Shown piece after piece: positions 42,282 to 51,910 of a stretch of DNA of 64,000 nt; position 1 is the first letter of the stretch; each line of letters starts with the position of its first letter. This DNA comes from CAVXJN01 sp963773585 (GTDB lineage Bacteria > Pseudomonadota > Gammaproteobacteria > JASBUN01): assembly GCA_963773585.1 (NCBI GenBank), contig CAVZBR010000014.1:1-64000 (forward strand), written 5' to 3'. Below the pieces are notes generated by a model that did not search any database, was not told the DNA's origin, and saw only the letters and a list, made by a program, of their open reading frames with translations. The translations under genes were made by a program, and so were the position numbers.

Positions 42282-44212
42282 TGGGCGGTTGGTGGGAACC
42301 GGAGGAAGCGGTCGGGCGCTGGTGGCATCGCTGGGCGAGCGCGGCCGAGAGTTACCGCCACCACCCCGAAGCCGCTGTTCGTCTGGAAACAGTAGCGCCG
42401 CGCTTGGCAGTGTTCTTCCGCGGTCTCGGCGGCGAAGGTGCGCTGCGGTTGGCGGCAGTGGGCGCAGGTGCATCGAACCATCGCTTGCGACTGCGCCAGC
42501 GCCTGGGATTGGGGGCCAGCGAACGTTGGGAGCACCCGCGCATGGACCGCGAAGCCGTGCTCCTGCCGTCGCAGGTCGATTGCTTTGCACGACGGGAACT
42601 GAATGAGCAGCTCTATTTCTGGTTGGCAGCTTTTTTCGCCCACGCCGCGCCTCCTGTGCACGTCGCCGAAGATCCGCTCCAACAGGATCTGCTCACCTTG
42701 CGCGCCGCGTACTCAGGTGCGCAACGTGTCCTGGACCGATGGCCGGGATTGCGCAGGCAATATGCGGATCTTTGTGCCGCCGTGCGGACCATTCGATCCC
42801 GGCGGCGCCTGGAAGGGGCGGAGGCGGCGCTCGAGCGCGCCATTCTGAACCTGCTCGGCGATACGCAACCGCTGGACCCATGCGGCACCGCATTTCTGGA
42901 TGTTATTCGCAATACCGAAGTCAGCTTCGGTGCGCGTCAGGCGCCGCGCGGCTACCGCAGCTTCCTTCCCGTGCCACTTTGGGGTGCTGTCGATCACGAT
43001 GACCTGCGAAGCGACGGCGCTGTGGATGCAGACGAGGATGGCAGCGGTGGCAACGAGGCCGCCGATGAAAGGCGCCGCCGTGGGCGGCGTCGTAACACCG
43101 AGCAGGCCGAACGGGAGGATTCGCTGATTCTAAACCGGTTCGAGGCGTTGCTGTCGGTAGCCGAAATGATCAACATGAACCGCCACGTCGAGGACGACGA
43201 ACCGGAGGCGGCGCGCCGCGCGGTCGACGACATGGAGCAGGTCACGCTGAGTCGTCACACGCGGCATAGTGCCACACGGCTCAAGCTGGACCTCGAGTTG
43301 ACGCCTGCAGCGGTGGATGGCGCGGCGCTTCGGGCCGAGCATACCTACCCGGAATGGGATTATGCGCGGCGTTGTTATCATCCCGATCATTGCCGGATAC
43401 TGTCCGGGCCTGCGTCCTTGGACAGAAATGACTGGCAGCCCGATGCGGCGACCCGGCGTCGGATCCGCGCCGTGCGGCGGCAATTCGAAGCCTTGCGACC
43501 GCGCCGCCAAGTGTCTGCGGCGCAGCGCGATGGCGACGAACTGGATCTCGCCGCATTGGTACGCTCGGTCGCCGATCAACGCGCCGGCGGCCCAGGCTCG
43601 GATCGTATCTACCTGCAGGCACGGGCCGCCGAGCGAGACCTCGCTGTCGCAATTCTGATGGACGCCTCTCTGTCCACTGACGCCTGGGTCGAAAACCGCC
43701 GGGTGCTGGATGTAGAGAAAGAGAGCGTATTGGCCTTGTGTCATGGCTTGGCGGCATGTGGCGATGACCATGCCGTGTATGCATTCAGTTCCCGCAAACG
43801 GGAGCAGGTCAACGTAGCGGTCGTGAAGGAATTCGATGAGCCGCTGCGTGGGGTCTGTATGGACCGGCTGCAGGGCTTGCGTCCCGGTTATTACACGCGC
43901 ATGGGCGCCGCGTTGCGGCATACGGCGGCGCAGCTTGCGCCACGCCCCAACCGTCATCGCTTGCTGTTGTTGTTGAGCGACGGCAAACCGAACGATTTCG
44001 ACCACTACGAAGGACGCTACGGTGTGGAAGACACGCGCCGCGCGATTCGCGAAGCGCGGCGGCAGGGAATACGCGTGTTCGGCATCACGGTCGATCGTAA
44101 GGCGCGGGACTATTTCCCATACATGTTCGGCCGTGGTGGTTACGCAATCGTTCGGCGTCCCGACCGATTGCCCGCAGCTTTGCCGCGTATTTATCGTCAG
44201 CTTACCGGCTGA
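42281..44212 (+). CDS. norD: NorD, von Willebrand A-domain protein
   Basis: 643 residues; partner of NorQ in NO-reductase maturation. The C-terminal VWA domain has a MIDAS motif DASLS at about residue 461 (in AILMDASLSTDAW) and LLLLSDGKPNDFDHY. The N-terminal 400 residues are helical, with an acidic/basic low-complexity stretch near 250-290. The start ATG 42281 forms TGATG with the norQ stop; the frame upstream to 42152 belongs to norQ read in another frame. It ends the norCBQD unit. Confidence 0.93.
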   Translation: MGGWWEPEEAVGRWWHRWASAAESYRHHPEAAVRLETVAPRLAVFFRGLGGEGALRLAAVGAGASNHRLRLRQRLGLGASERWEHPRMDREAVLLPSQVDCFARRELNEQLYFWLAAFFAHAAPPVHVAEDPLQQDLLTLRAAYSGAQRVLDRWPGLRRQYADLCAAVRTIRSRRRLEGAEAALERAILNLLGDTQPLDPCGTAFLDVIRNTEVSFGARQAPRGYRSFLPVPLWGAVDHDDLRSDGAVDADEDGSGGNEAADERRRRGRRRNTEQAEREDSLILNRFEALLSVAEMINMNRHVEDDEPEAARRAVDDMEQVTLSRHTRHSATRLKLDLELTPAAVDGAALRAEHTYPEWDYARRCYHPDHCRILSGPASLDRNDWQPDAATRRRIRAVRRQFEALRPRRQVSAAQRDGDELDLAALVRSVADQRAGGPGSDRIYLQARAAERDLAVAILMDASLSTDAWVENRRVLDVEKESVLALCHGLAACGDDHAVYAFSSRKREQVNVAVVKEFDEPLRGVCMDRLQGLRPGYYTRMGAALRHTAAQLAPRPNRHRLLLLLSDGKPNDFDHYEGRYGVEDTRRAIREARRQGIRVFGITVDRKARDYFPYMFGRGGYAIVRRPDRLPAALPRIYRQLTG

Positions 44213-44250
44213 TCTCACAGGGGCGACTCCCAGATGGCTGGTCTTCGTGT

Positions 44251-44302
44251 TCAATGCTTTAATTGAGCGTGTTGGCATAGGGGCGCCGGGCCGTTGCGCC
44301 CC
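44251..44302 (+). promoter_or_regulatory. Dyad and hairpin in the norD-prpE gap
   Basis: TCAAT (44251-44255) and ATTGA (44262-44266) form a dyad with a 6-base spacer, and GGGGCGC (44280-44286) pairs with GCGCCCC (44296-44302) around a 9-base loop. The first may be an operator for prpE, the second a leader hairpin or norD end signal. No PrpR-type regulator gene is in the window. Confidence 0.3.
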
Positions 44303-44334
44303 CGCAGGATTCGCGCCGCGGGAGGGAGACGATC

Positions 44335-46236
44335 ATGGCCATGTCCTATGAGTCGGTCTACGGACGTTCGCTTGCCGATCCCGAGGGGTTCTGGGCCGAA
44401 GCCGCGTCGGACATCCACTGGTTCAAGCGCTGGGATCGCGTCCTCGACGATCGGCACAAACCCTTCTATCGATGGTTCCCTGGCGGCGAACTGAACACGT
44501 GCTACAACGCGCTCGATCGCCACGTGGAAGCCGGTCGCGGTGAACAGCCCGCGCTGATCCACGACAGCGCCATGACCGGTGTAGTGCGCACCTATAGTTA
44601 CGCGCGCCTGCGCGACGAAGTGGCTCGTTGTGCCGGCATGTTGGTTGCACAGGGCGTGCAGACCGGTGATCGGGTTTTGCTCTACATGCCTATGGTGCCC
44701 GAGGCGGCCATCGCCATGCTGGCCTGCGCGCGCATCGGCGCGATCCATGCGGTAGTGTTCGGCGGCTTCGCCGGCCGCGAACTGGCAGCGCGCATCGACG
44801 ATGCCAAACCGCGGATCGTCATGAGCGCGTCCTGCGGTCTGGAGCCGAATCGCGCCGTGTCCTACAAACCAATGCTGGACGAAGCGATTGCCTTGTGCGC
44901 CCACAAACCCGAGCGCTGTATCGTCCTGCAACGACCCGAGCTCGAGGCCAAGCTGAGCCAGGATCGGGATCTGGATTGGAATGACGCGCTGGCGGTTGCG
45001 CCCGCGGTGGACTGCGTACCGGTGGCCGCCACCGATCCGCTGTATATCTTGCATACCTCCGGGACGACCGGGCGTCCCAAGGGCATTGTGCGCGACAACG
45101 GCGGACACGCCGTGGCACTGAACTGGTCCATGGGCAACGTGTACGGCGTCGACAGTGGCGAAGTGTACTGGGCCGCGTCGGACGTCGGCTGGGTGGTCGG
45201 GCATTCCTACATCGTCTATGCACCCTTGCTCAAGGGGTGCACCACCATCATGTATGAAGGCAAGCCGGTCGGCACCCCGGACCCGGGGGCGTTTTGGCGT
45301 GTAGTCAATCAGCACGGTGCGTCGGCGCTGTTCACTGCGCCTACTGCGATTCGCGCCATCAAGAAAGAGGACCCCAACGGCGAATACCGGCGCCAATACG
45401 ATCTGTCGCGGTTACGCACCCTGTTTCTTGCCGGTGAGCGCTGCGATCCAGACACGCTGATGTGGGCCCAGAACCTGCTCGGCGTGCCTGTAATCGATCA
45501 CTGGTGGCAAACCGAAACCGGTTGGGCAGTGGGCGCCAACTGCTTGGGCATCGAAGCGCTGCCGGTGAAGCCGGGTTCGTGCACCACGCCGGTCCCCGGT
45601 TACGATGTGCGCGTGCTCGATTCCCACGGCGACGAGGTCGGGCCCGGCACGACCGGCAACATCGCCATTCGTCTGCCCCTGCCGCCCGGAACGCTGCCGA
45701 CGCTTTGGAACAACGACGAGCGCTACCGCGCGGGCTATCTTGAGTCCTACCCCGGGTACTATCGCAGCGGCGACGCAGGCTACCGCGACCGCGACGGCTA
45801 TCTCTATGTGATGGGTCGCACCGACGACATCATCAACGTCGCCGGCCATCGGTTGTCCACCGGCGCGATGGAGGAGGTGCTCGCTGCGCATCCGCAGGTG
45901 GCCGAGTGCGCCGTGATCGGGGTGCAGGATCCGCTAAAGGGTCAGGTTCCGGTCGGTTTGGTGGTGCTCAAAGCCGGGTTCGAGGACAATATCGAGGAGA
46001 TCGGACCCGACCTGGTCCGGCGCGTGCGCGAGGATATCGGGCCGGTCGCGGCCTTCAAGATCGTGGTCACGGTTGCACGGCTGCCGAAGACCCGTTCCGG
46101 GAAGATTCTGCGCAGGACCATGCGCCAGATTGCCGATGGCGAACCGTACCAGACCCCGGCCACAATCGACGACCCGGCTATTCTGGATGAGATCGCTGGT
46201 GCATTCGAGACCATCGGCTATCCGCGCACGACCTGA
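44335..46236 (+). CDS. prpE: Propionyl-CoA synthetase PrpE
   Basis: A 633-residue ANL-family acyl-CoA synthetase that activates propionate via an acyl-adenylate. The AMP-binding motif is LHTSGTTGRPKGIVRD, the substrate-domain motifs are DHWWQTETG and YRSGDAGYRD, and the catalytic lysine is in RSGKILRRTMRQ. Sequence pattern and the adjacent prpBCD genes favour PrpE over acetyl-CoA synthetase. The start follows GGGAGGGAGAC. It heads the prp cluster and ends 27 bases before prpB. Confidence 0.93.
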   Translation: MAMSYESVYGRSLADPEGFWAEAASDIHWFKRWDRVLDDRHKPFYRWFPGGELNTCYNALDRHVEAGRGEQPALIHDSAMTGVVRTYSYARLRDEVARCAGMLVAQGVQTGDRVLLYMPMVPEAAIAMLACARIGAIHAVVFGGFAGRELAARIDDAKPRIVMSASCGLEPNRAVSYKPMLDEAIALCAHKPERCIVLQRPELEAKLSQDRDLDWNDALAVAPAVDCVPVAATDPLYILHTSGTTGRPKGIVRDNGGHAVALNWSMGNVYGVDSGEVYWAASDVGWVVGHSYIVYAPLLKGCTTIMYEGKPVGTPDPGAFWRVVNQHGASALFTAPTAIRAIKKEDPNGEYRRQYDLSRLRTLFLAGERCDPDTLMWAQNLLGVPVIDHWWQTETGWAVGANCLGIEALPVKPGSCTTPVPGYDVRVLDSHGDEVGPGTTGNIAIRLPLPPGTLPTLWNNDERYRAGYLESYPGYYRSGDAGYRDRDGYLYVMGRTDDIINVAGHRLSTGAMEEVLAAHPQVAECAVIGVQDPLKGQVPVGLVVLKAGFEDNIEEIGPDLVRRVREDIGPVAAFKIVVTVARLPKTRSGKILRRTMRQIADGEPYQTPATIDDPAILDEIAGAFETIGYPRTT

Positions 46237-46263
46237 TGGACACCACGGGGCGAAGAGGAACCC

Positions 46264-47169
46264 ATGCGTACAAGTACCACTGACCAAGAACGCTCCGCAG
46301 GGGCCCGATTGCGCGCCGCGGTCGAGACGGAACGGCCATTGCAGGTAGCGGGTGCGATCAACGCCTATTGCGCCTTGCTTGCCGAGCGCGCCGGGTTCAA
46401 GGCGCTGTATCTGTCCGGTGCAGGCGTGGCCAATGCGTCCCTCGGTCTGCCGGATCTGGGCCTCACCACACTCAACGATGTCTGCGAGGACGTGCGCCGC
46501 ATGGCCGGCGCCACGGACCTGCCCTTGCTGGTGGACGCCGACACCGGCTGGGGCCCGGCGCTGATGATTGCCCGCACGGTGCGCGAACTGACCCGCGCGG
46601 GGGCCGGCGGCATGCACATCGAGGACCAGGTCCAGGCCAAGCGCTGCGGCCACCGTCCGGGCAAGGCGCTGGTGAGCACGCAGGAGATGTGCGATCGCAT
46701 CAAGGCGGCGACCGATGCCCGAAGCGATGCGCAGTTCGTGCTCATGGCCCGTACCGACGCACGGGCCGGCGAAGGTCCGCAAGCGGCGGTGGAGCGTGCC
46801 GTGGCATACGGGGAGGCCGGTGCCGACATGATTTTCGCCGAGGCCCTGCAAAGCCTCGACGAGTATCTGCAGTTCACCCAGGCGGTGCCGATACCGGTGC
46901 TGGCCAATATTACCGAGTTCGGCAAGACGCCGCTGTTCACGGTGCAGGAGCTGGACCGGGTCGGCGTACGGCTGATCCTCTATCCGTTGTCGGCATTCCG
47001 CGCCATGAGTGCCGCGGCCCAAAGTGTCTACGAGACACTGCGTCGCGACGGAACACAGACCGCAGCGCTCGATCGCATGCAATCCCGGGAGGAGCTCTAC
47101 GAGGTGCTCGAATATTATGCCTACGAGCGCAAGCTCGACGCGTTGTTCGATGACGGGGGATCCCGGTGA
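46264..47169 (+). CDS. prpB: 2-methylisocitrate lyase
   Basis: Splits 2-methylisocitrate to pyruvate and succinate. 301 residues of the isocitrate-lyase superfamily. The catalytic loop KRCGHRPGK and the Mg2+-binding DADTGWG are seen, plus GGMHIEDQV and RTDARA. It overlaps prpC by four bases (GTGA). Confidence 0.95.
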   Translation: MRTSTTDQERSAGARLRAAVETERPLQVAGAINAYCALLAERAGFKALYLSGAGVANASLGLPDLGLTTLNDVCEDVRRMAGATDLPLLVDADTGWGPALMIARTVRELTRAGAGGMHIEDQVQAKRCGHRPGKALVSTQEMCDRIKAATDARSDAQFVLMARTDARAGEGPQAAVERAVAYGEAGADMIFAEALQSLDEYLQFTQAVPIPVLANITEFGKTPLFTVQELDRVGVRLILYPLSAFRAMSAAAQSVYETLRRDGTQTAALDRMQSREELYEVLEYYAYERKLDALFDDGGSR

Positions 47170-48292
47170 CTGAGCGGACCTCGGCAGGCCTGCGCGGCAT
47201 CAACGCAGGGGAAACCGCCATCTGCACCGTGGGCGCGGAACACGCCGGATCTGCGCTACCGTGGGCTACGACATCCGCGATCTTGCGCAGCACGCCCGCT
47301 TCGAAGAGGTCGCCTACCTGTTACTGGACGGTGAACTGCCCACTGCCGACCAGCTGCAGCGCTACGGGCAGAGACTGGTCAGCCTGCGTGGTCTGCCGGT
47401 CGCGCTGCGGGAGGTGCTGGAGCGCATCCCAGCCAACGCCCATCCCATGGACGTCATGCGCACCGCCTGCTCCATGCTCGGCACCATTGAGCCGGAACAC
47501 GATTTCAGCCACCAGCGAGACGTGGCCGACCGTCTGCTGGCCGTGTTCCCGTCGATGCTGCTGTATTGGTACCACTTCAGCCACAATGGCCGGCGCATCG
47601 ATACGGTAACCGAGGACGATTCTGTCGCCGGGCATCTGTTGCATCTGCTGCACGGCAAGTCGCCCACCAGCACCCAGCAGCGGGCCTTGGACGTGTCGTT
47701 GATCCTCTATGCCGAACACGAGTTCAACGCGTCGACGTTCACGGCGCGCGTGTGTGCCGCGACCTTGTCGGATTTCTACTCGGCGGTAACCGCCGCCATC
47801 GGCGCCCTGCGGGGGCCGTTGCACGGCGGCGCGAACGAGGCCGCGATGGCGCTGATCGAGCGCTTCGCGAGCCCGGAGGAAGCGGTCGCGGGCGTGAGCG
47901 AAATGCTGGGCCGCAAGGAGAAGATCATGGGCTTCGGCCATGCGGTATATCGTGAGGCCGACCCGCGCAGTGCGCTGATCAAGGAGTGGTCCGGAAAACT
48001 GGCCGGCGAGAGCGGTGACCCCCAGCAGCACTTTGCCATCTCCGAAGCCATTCAGGCGCTGATGTGGAAGGAGAAGCGCCTGTTCGACAATCTCGATTTC
48101 TTCTGTGCTTCCACCTATCGCTTCCTTGGCATTCCGACACCTTTGTTCACGCCGCTGTTCGTCTGCTCCCGGATCAGCGGCTGGGCGGCGCACATCATGG
48201 AACAGCGCGCCAATAATCGGCTGATCCGGCCGAGCGCGGCGTACACCGGGCCGGAAGACCGCGCCTGGGTGCCGCTGGCGGCGCGCGGATGA
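47166..48292 (+). pseudogene. prpC: 2-methylcitrate synthase PrpC, two frameshifts near the 5' end
   Basis: Condenses propionyl-CoA and oxaloacetate. The start GTG 47166 (TERTSAGLRGINAGETAI) is in frame 0; a short piece DLRYRG is in frame 1 (from 47248); and YDIRDLAQHARFEEVAYLLL onward is in frame 2. Deleting one G from GG at 47247-47248 and one from GGG at 47263-47265 gives a seamless 374-residue protein of normal family length. The catalytic histidines are in GPLHGGANEAAM and GFGHAVYREADP. Alternatively a GTG at 47261 could start a shortened protein of 343 residues, losing part of the small domain. Confidence 0.9.
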
Positions 48293-48329
48293 GGGCGTCA
48301 TTCGTGTTCCAAGGCAAGGAAACATACCC

Positions 48330-49781
48330 ATGACGACGCCGGACCTGCGCTCGGCGCAACGACCGCTGCCCGACCCGCTGCTGACCGAAATCGCCGATTA
48401 CGTATTGACGTTCGAGGTGCGTGACCGTCACGAGGCCTTGGAAACCGCACGTTATTGTTTGATGGATTCCATCGGGTGTGCGCTGTTGGCACTGGATTTT
48501 CCCGCGTGCTCCAAGTTGCTCGGACCCGTGGTCCCCGGCGCCGTGCTGCCGGGCGGGGCCCGCGTTCCCGGTACTGCCCACGAGCTCGAGCCGGTGCAGG
48601 CCGCGTTCAACATCGGCGCCATGGTTCGCTGGCTGGACTTCAACGATACCTGGCTCGCGGCGGAATGGGGCCATCCTTCCGACAATCTCGGCGCCATCCT
48701 GGCCATCGCGGACTACTTGGACCGCCGCGACACCGGCACCGGGCTCAATATGGGCGATGTGCTCGCCGCCATGATCAAGGCCCACGAGATCCAGGGCGTG
48801 CTGGCGTTGGACAACAGCTTCAACCGTGTTGGACTGGATCACGTGCTGCTGGTGCGAATTGCATCCACCGCAGTGGTCGCGGCGTTGTTGGGCGGCAGCC
48901 GGGAGCAGGTCATCAATGCACTGTCCAACGCCTTTATCGACGGCGGTGCGCTGCGCACCTATCGTCACGCGCCGAACACCGGTTCGCGAAAGAGCTGGGC
49001 GGCGGGAGACGCCTGCAGCCGGGCCGTACGTATGGCGCTGCTGGCCATGACCGGCGAGATGGGTTACCCGTCGGCCCTGACGGCGCCACGCTGGGGTTTT
49101 CAGGACGTGCTGTTTCGGGGTCAGCCGCTGGGTTTGTCGCAGCCACTGGGCAGCTACGTGATGGAGAACGTGCTGTTCAAGATCCTGGTGCCGGCGGAGT
49201 TCCACGCCCAGACTGCAGTGGCGGCAGCGCTGGAACTGCATGCGCAAGTGCGCGATCGGCTCGCTGAAATCGAATGCATCGTCATCGAAACTCAGGAAGC
49301 TGCAGTGCGCATCATCGATAAGACTGGGCCGCTGGACAATCCCGCCGACCGGGATCACTGCCTGCAATATATGGTGGCGGTGCCGCTGATCTTCGGCCGC
49401 CTCGAGGCGCAAGACTACGAAGACGCGACTGCCGCCGATCCGCGTATCGACGCGCTGCGGGATAAGATGATGGTGCAGGAAAATCCGCAGTTCAGCCAGG
49501 AGTACATGGACCCGGGGAAGCGGGCTATCGGCAACGCCGTACAGGTGTTTTTCCGGGACGGGACGGCAACGGAGCGGGTCGCGGTGGAGTATCCCGTGGG
49601 CCATCGCCGTCGACGGCGGGAAGGCATGCCGTTGCTGGTGAAGAAATTCGAAACCAACCTCTATGGGCGCTTTCCCCGGGCACAGGGCGAGGCCCTAGTG
49701 GACGCGCTTTCTGATCGACAAAACCTGGAATCAATGCGCGCGAGCGCATTCATGGACCTGCTCGCCGTAAAGACGGCTTGA
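48330..49781 (+). CDS. prpD: 2-methylcitrate dehydratase PrpD (MmgE/PrpD family)
   Basis: Dehydrates 2-methylcitrate to 2-methylaconitate. 483 residues. Family motifs are MVRWLDFNDTWLAAEWGHPSD without further quoting, LSNAFIDGGALRTYRH, and KSWAAGDACSRAV. The cluster has PrpD rather than the AcnD/PrpF pair. The start follows AAGGCAAGGA. A palindrome lies just after the gene. Confidence 0.94.
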   Translation: MTTPDLRSAQRPLPDPLLTEIADYVLTFEVRDRHEALETARYCLMDSIGCALLALDFPACSKLLGPVVPGAVLPGGARVPGTAHELEPVQAAFNIGAMVRWLDFNDTWLAAEWGHPSDNLGAILAIADYLDRRDTGTGLNMGDVLAAMIKAHEIQGVLALDNSFNRVGLDHVLLVRIASTAVVAALLGGSREQVINALSNAFIDGGALRTYRHAPNTGSRKSWAAGDACSRAVRMALLAMTGEMGYPSALTAPRWGFQDVLFRGQPLGLSQPLGSYVMENVLFKILVPAEFHAQTAVAAALELHAQVRDRLAEIECIVIETQEAAVRIIDKTGPLDNPADRDHCLQYMVAVPLIFGRLEAQDYEDATAADPRIDALRDKMMVQENPQFSQEYMDPGKRAIGNAVQVFFRDGTATERVAVEYPVGHRRRRREGMPLLVKKFETNLYGRFPRAQGEALVDALSDRQNLESMRASAFMDLLAVKTA

Positions 49782-49805
49782 GCGGCCATGGTCAAACCAA
49801 CCTTC

Positions 49806-49827
49806 AGCTCAGCCCCGGGGCTCAGCT
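49806..49827. terminator. Palindrome between convergent prpD and acuI-like gene
   Basis: AGCTCAGCCCC followed directly by GGGGCTCAGCT, 10 of 11 positions paired. Its position between two convergent genes suggests a shared termination or mRNA-stabilising hairpin, though T-runs are absent. Confidence 0.45.
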
Positions 49828-49845
49828 CAGCGGCGAGGTCGAGCG

Positions 49846-50841
49846 CTACTCGTCAGCGATGCGCACCACCGTGCGGCCGGTGGCCGGACGCCGAAGGTGA
49901 TCCTCGAGTGCGGCAGGCAAGTCCTCGAAAGCGATGGTACGTGCGACGATACGGGACAGATGACGTGGCTTGAGGTCGCTGCCGAGACGCTCCCAAGCCC
50001 GCAGTCGATCCGCTGCCGGACACATCACCGAATGGATGCCCAGCAAGGACACTGCGCGCAGGATGAATGGCATCACCGTAGTGTGGAGTTCGTGACCGGC
50101 CGCCAATCCGATGGACGCGATGTTACCGAAAGGCTTCACCGTGCGCGTCAGCCAGGCCAACGGCTCCCCGCCGAGGTTGTCTACCGCGCCTCCCCATTGT
50201 GCTTTCTCCAACGGGCGCTTACCGAAATCGACCTGCTCGCGCAGCAAAACACGCGTCGCCCCCAATTCCTGCAGATAGTCCGCCGCCTCCGGTTTGCCGG
50301 AATAGGCGACCACCTCGTAGCCGGCGCCGGAAAACAGGTCGATGGCGATGCTGCCGACGCCGCCACTCGCGCCGGTCACCAGGATGGGCCCCAGTTCCGG
50401 ATGCTGACCATTGCGCTCCATACGTTGCAGTGCCAGCGCCGCGGTGAAGCCCGCGGTGCCGATCGCCATGGCATCGTGCAAGGACAGCGTTTCGGGCAGA
50501 GGCACCACGCAGTCCCCGGGTACTCGGACATATTCTGCATAACCGCCGTCGCGGGATTCCGACAATTCGCAACCGCATACCAGCACCGGGTCGCCGGGCC
50601 GGAAGCGTGAATCGGTGGATTCGTGCACCGTGCCGCTGACGTCGATGCCGCCGACCAACGGGTAGTGGCGCAGAATCTTAGCCTTTCCGGTCGCGGCCAG
50701 TGCGTCCTTGTAATTGATGCCGGAATACGCCGCGCGGATCACCACGTCACCGCTGCTCAGCTCTTCCAGAGTCAAGGTTTCGATGCCGGCATGCACGCCG
50801 CCCGCATGCTCGTGAATCCGAAAACCGCGAAACTCGACCAT
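49846..50841 (-). CDS. acuI: Acryloyl-CoA reductase (AcuI/YhdH family)
   Basis: A 331-residue zinc-free medium-chain dehydrogenase of the YhdH/AcuI type, NADPH-dependent reduction of acryloyl-CoA to propionyl-CoA. The nucleotide-binding motif is VTGASGGVGSIAIDL, the N-terminal SGINYKDALA and GIDVSGTV, and the GSDLKPRHLS near the end are typical. The start at 50841 follows GGGAGCAATGCG. The 99 upstream in-frame codons' worth of open frame to 50940 is not supported. Facing the prp genes, it could feed propionyl-CoA to them. Confidence 0.85.
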   Translation of the reverse strand: MVEFRGFRIHEHAGGVHAGIETLTLEELSSGDVVIRAAYSGINYKDALAATGKAKILRHYPLVGGIDVSGTVHESTDSRFRPGDPVLVCGCELSESRDGGYAEYVRVPGDCVVPLPETLSLHDAMAIGTAGFTAALALQRMERNGQHPELGPILVTGASGGVGSIAIDLFSGAGYEVVAYSGKPEAADYLQELGATRVLLREQVDFGKRPLEKAQWGGAVDNLGGEPLAWLTRTVKPFGNIASIGLAAGHELHTTVMPFILRAVSLLGIHSVMCPAADRLRAWERLGSDLKPRHLSRIVARTIAFEDLPAALEDHLRRPATGRTVVRIADE

Positions 50842-51224
50842 CGCATTGCTCCCGTATGTTTGTGGCGGCCAAATTCCAGTAGTGGTCAAAGCCGCGGTTC
50901 GAGGGTAGCAGGGGGCTGGCACCCTGACAGTGCATTGCATGCCCGATCACCTGGCCCGTGACAGCCGGTGGCCACCAGTCATACGGCTGTGCCGCTTGCG
51001 TCTGCAAAAACGGGGCCGTCGAAGCGCGGTGTGCCTGAATTCGAAACTGCGGTGACCGCGTTCGACGCCTCCGGCTATCCTCCCGTGGGCGTAAGTGTGG
51101 CTGCTGGGCGCAGTTTCTCAACCATTGCCATGTTCTGGGGCAAGCGACTTCGAGCAAGCACGGTTCGACGCTCGGAGCGAGTCGTCTGCCGGCGGTGTGA
51201 ACCGGCATAGACTGCGTTTATAGG

Positions 51225-51262
51225 AAGACCGGGCTGGTTTTGGCTATCTCAGCCCCGGTCTT
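51225..51262. other. Long hairpin in the acuI upstream gap
   Basis: AAGACCGGGCTG (51225-51236) pairs with CAGCCCCGGTCTT (51250-51262) with one bulged C and a 13-base loop. It is the only feature I can support in the 528-base gap 50842-51369; the reading frames there look random. It could be a small-RNA or terminator structure, or a decayed repeat. Confidence 0.4.
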
Positions 51263-51369
51263 GCTGGCGGGGAGACCGGCAGGGCGATGCGCCTGGCGCT
51301 TGCGGACTCCTCGCTCTATTCTGGGTACTTCGACACTACATCAACCGCGCGACTTCGTTACGGCCCGCC

Positions 51370-51711
51370 ATGATGCGATTGTCCAAAGCGCTAAGCAGTT
51401 GGGAAACGCCCGGATTCGAACGGGCGTTGAAAGATGAAATCGAACGCCTGCCCATGGATTCGTTGCCTCTGCAACGCGGTTTGAAGTCCACCAGCTATGC
51501 CGTGGACACAGGGTTTGAAGCCATGATCATCCGCGTCGACGACGCCGGCCCGGTCATCAGGGTCAAGACGGGCATCTTCTTTGCGGGGATCGTTGCCGGT
51601 TGCAGCTGCGCCGACGATCCGACACCCGTCGAGGAGCAGAGCGAGTACTGCGTAGTGCAATTTGAAATCGAAAAGTCGAGTGGCGAAGCCCGCGTCGCGT
51701 TGCTCGACTGA
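51370..51711 (+). CDS. Conserved protein of unknown function with GCSCADDP motif
   Basis: 113 residues, cytoplasmic, no membrane segment. The stretch IFFAGIVAGCSCADDPTPVE (two cysteines in CSC) looks strongly conserved; I remember similar hypothetical proteins in Beta- and Gammaproteobacteria. The N-terminal half is helical (ERALKDEIERLP) and the rest is beta-rich. It stands alone, 199 bases before the lipoprotein gene. The double ATG at 51370 and 51373 leaves the start slightly uncertain. Confidence 0.7.
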   Translation: MMRLSKALSSWETPGFERALKDEIERLPMDSLPLQRGLKSTSYAVDTGFEAMIIRVDDAGPVIRVKTGIFFAGIVAGCSCADDPTPVEEQSEYCVVQFEIEKSSGEARVALLD

Positions 51712-51910
51712 ACGCGTCCAGAGCAAGCACGCGCCGACGTATCCCTGAATCTAAACGGCCTTGTTCCGGGCCGCACGCCGACCGTTTTCCGGCCGGATGC
51801 CTGCACCGGGTCCTCCTTGCATTAACGCGATTTTCGGTAATGATTAAGGCTGACTCAGAACGTGGCCGGACGCGAGCGGCGAGTGGCCAACCAGACAAAA
51901 GGAGAGTGCC

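Noticed and set aside
50968..51210. 80-codon open frame between acuI and the GCSCADDP protein gene
   Set aside because: No ribosome site, no recognisable motif, and composition like random GC-rich sequence.
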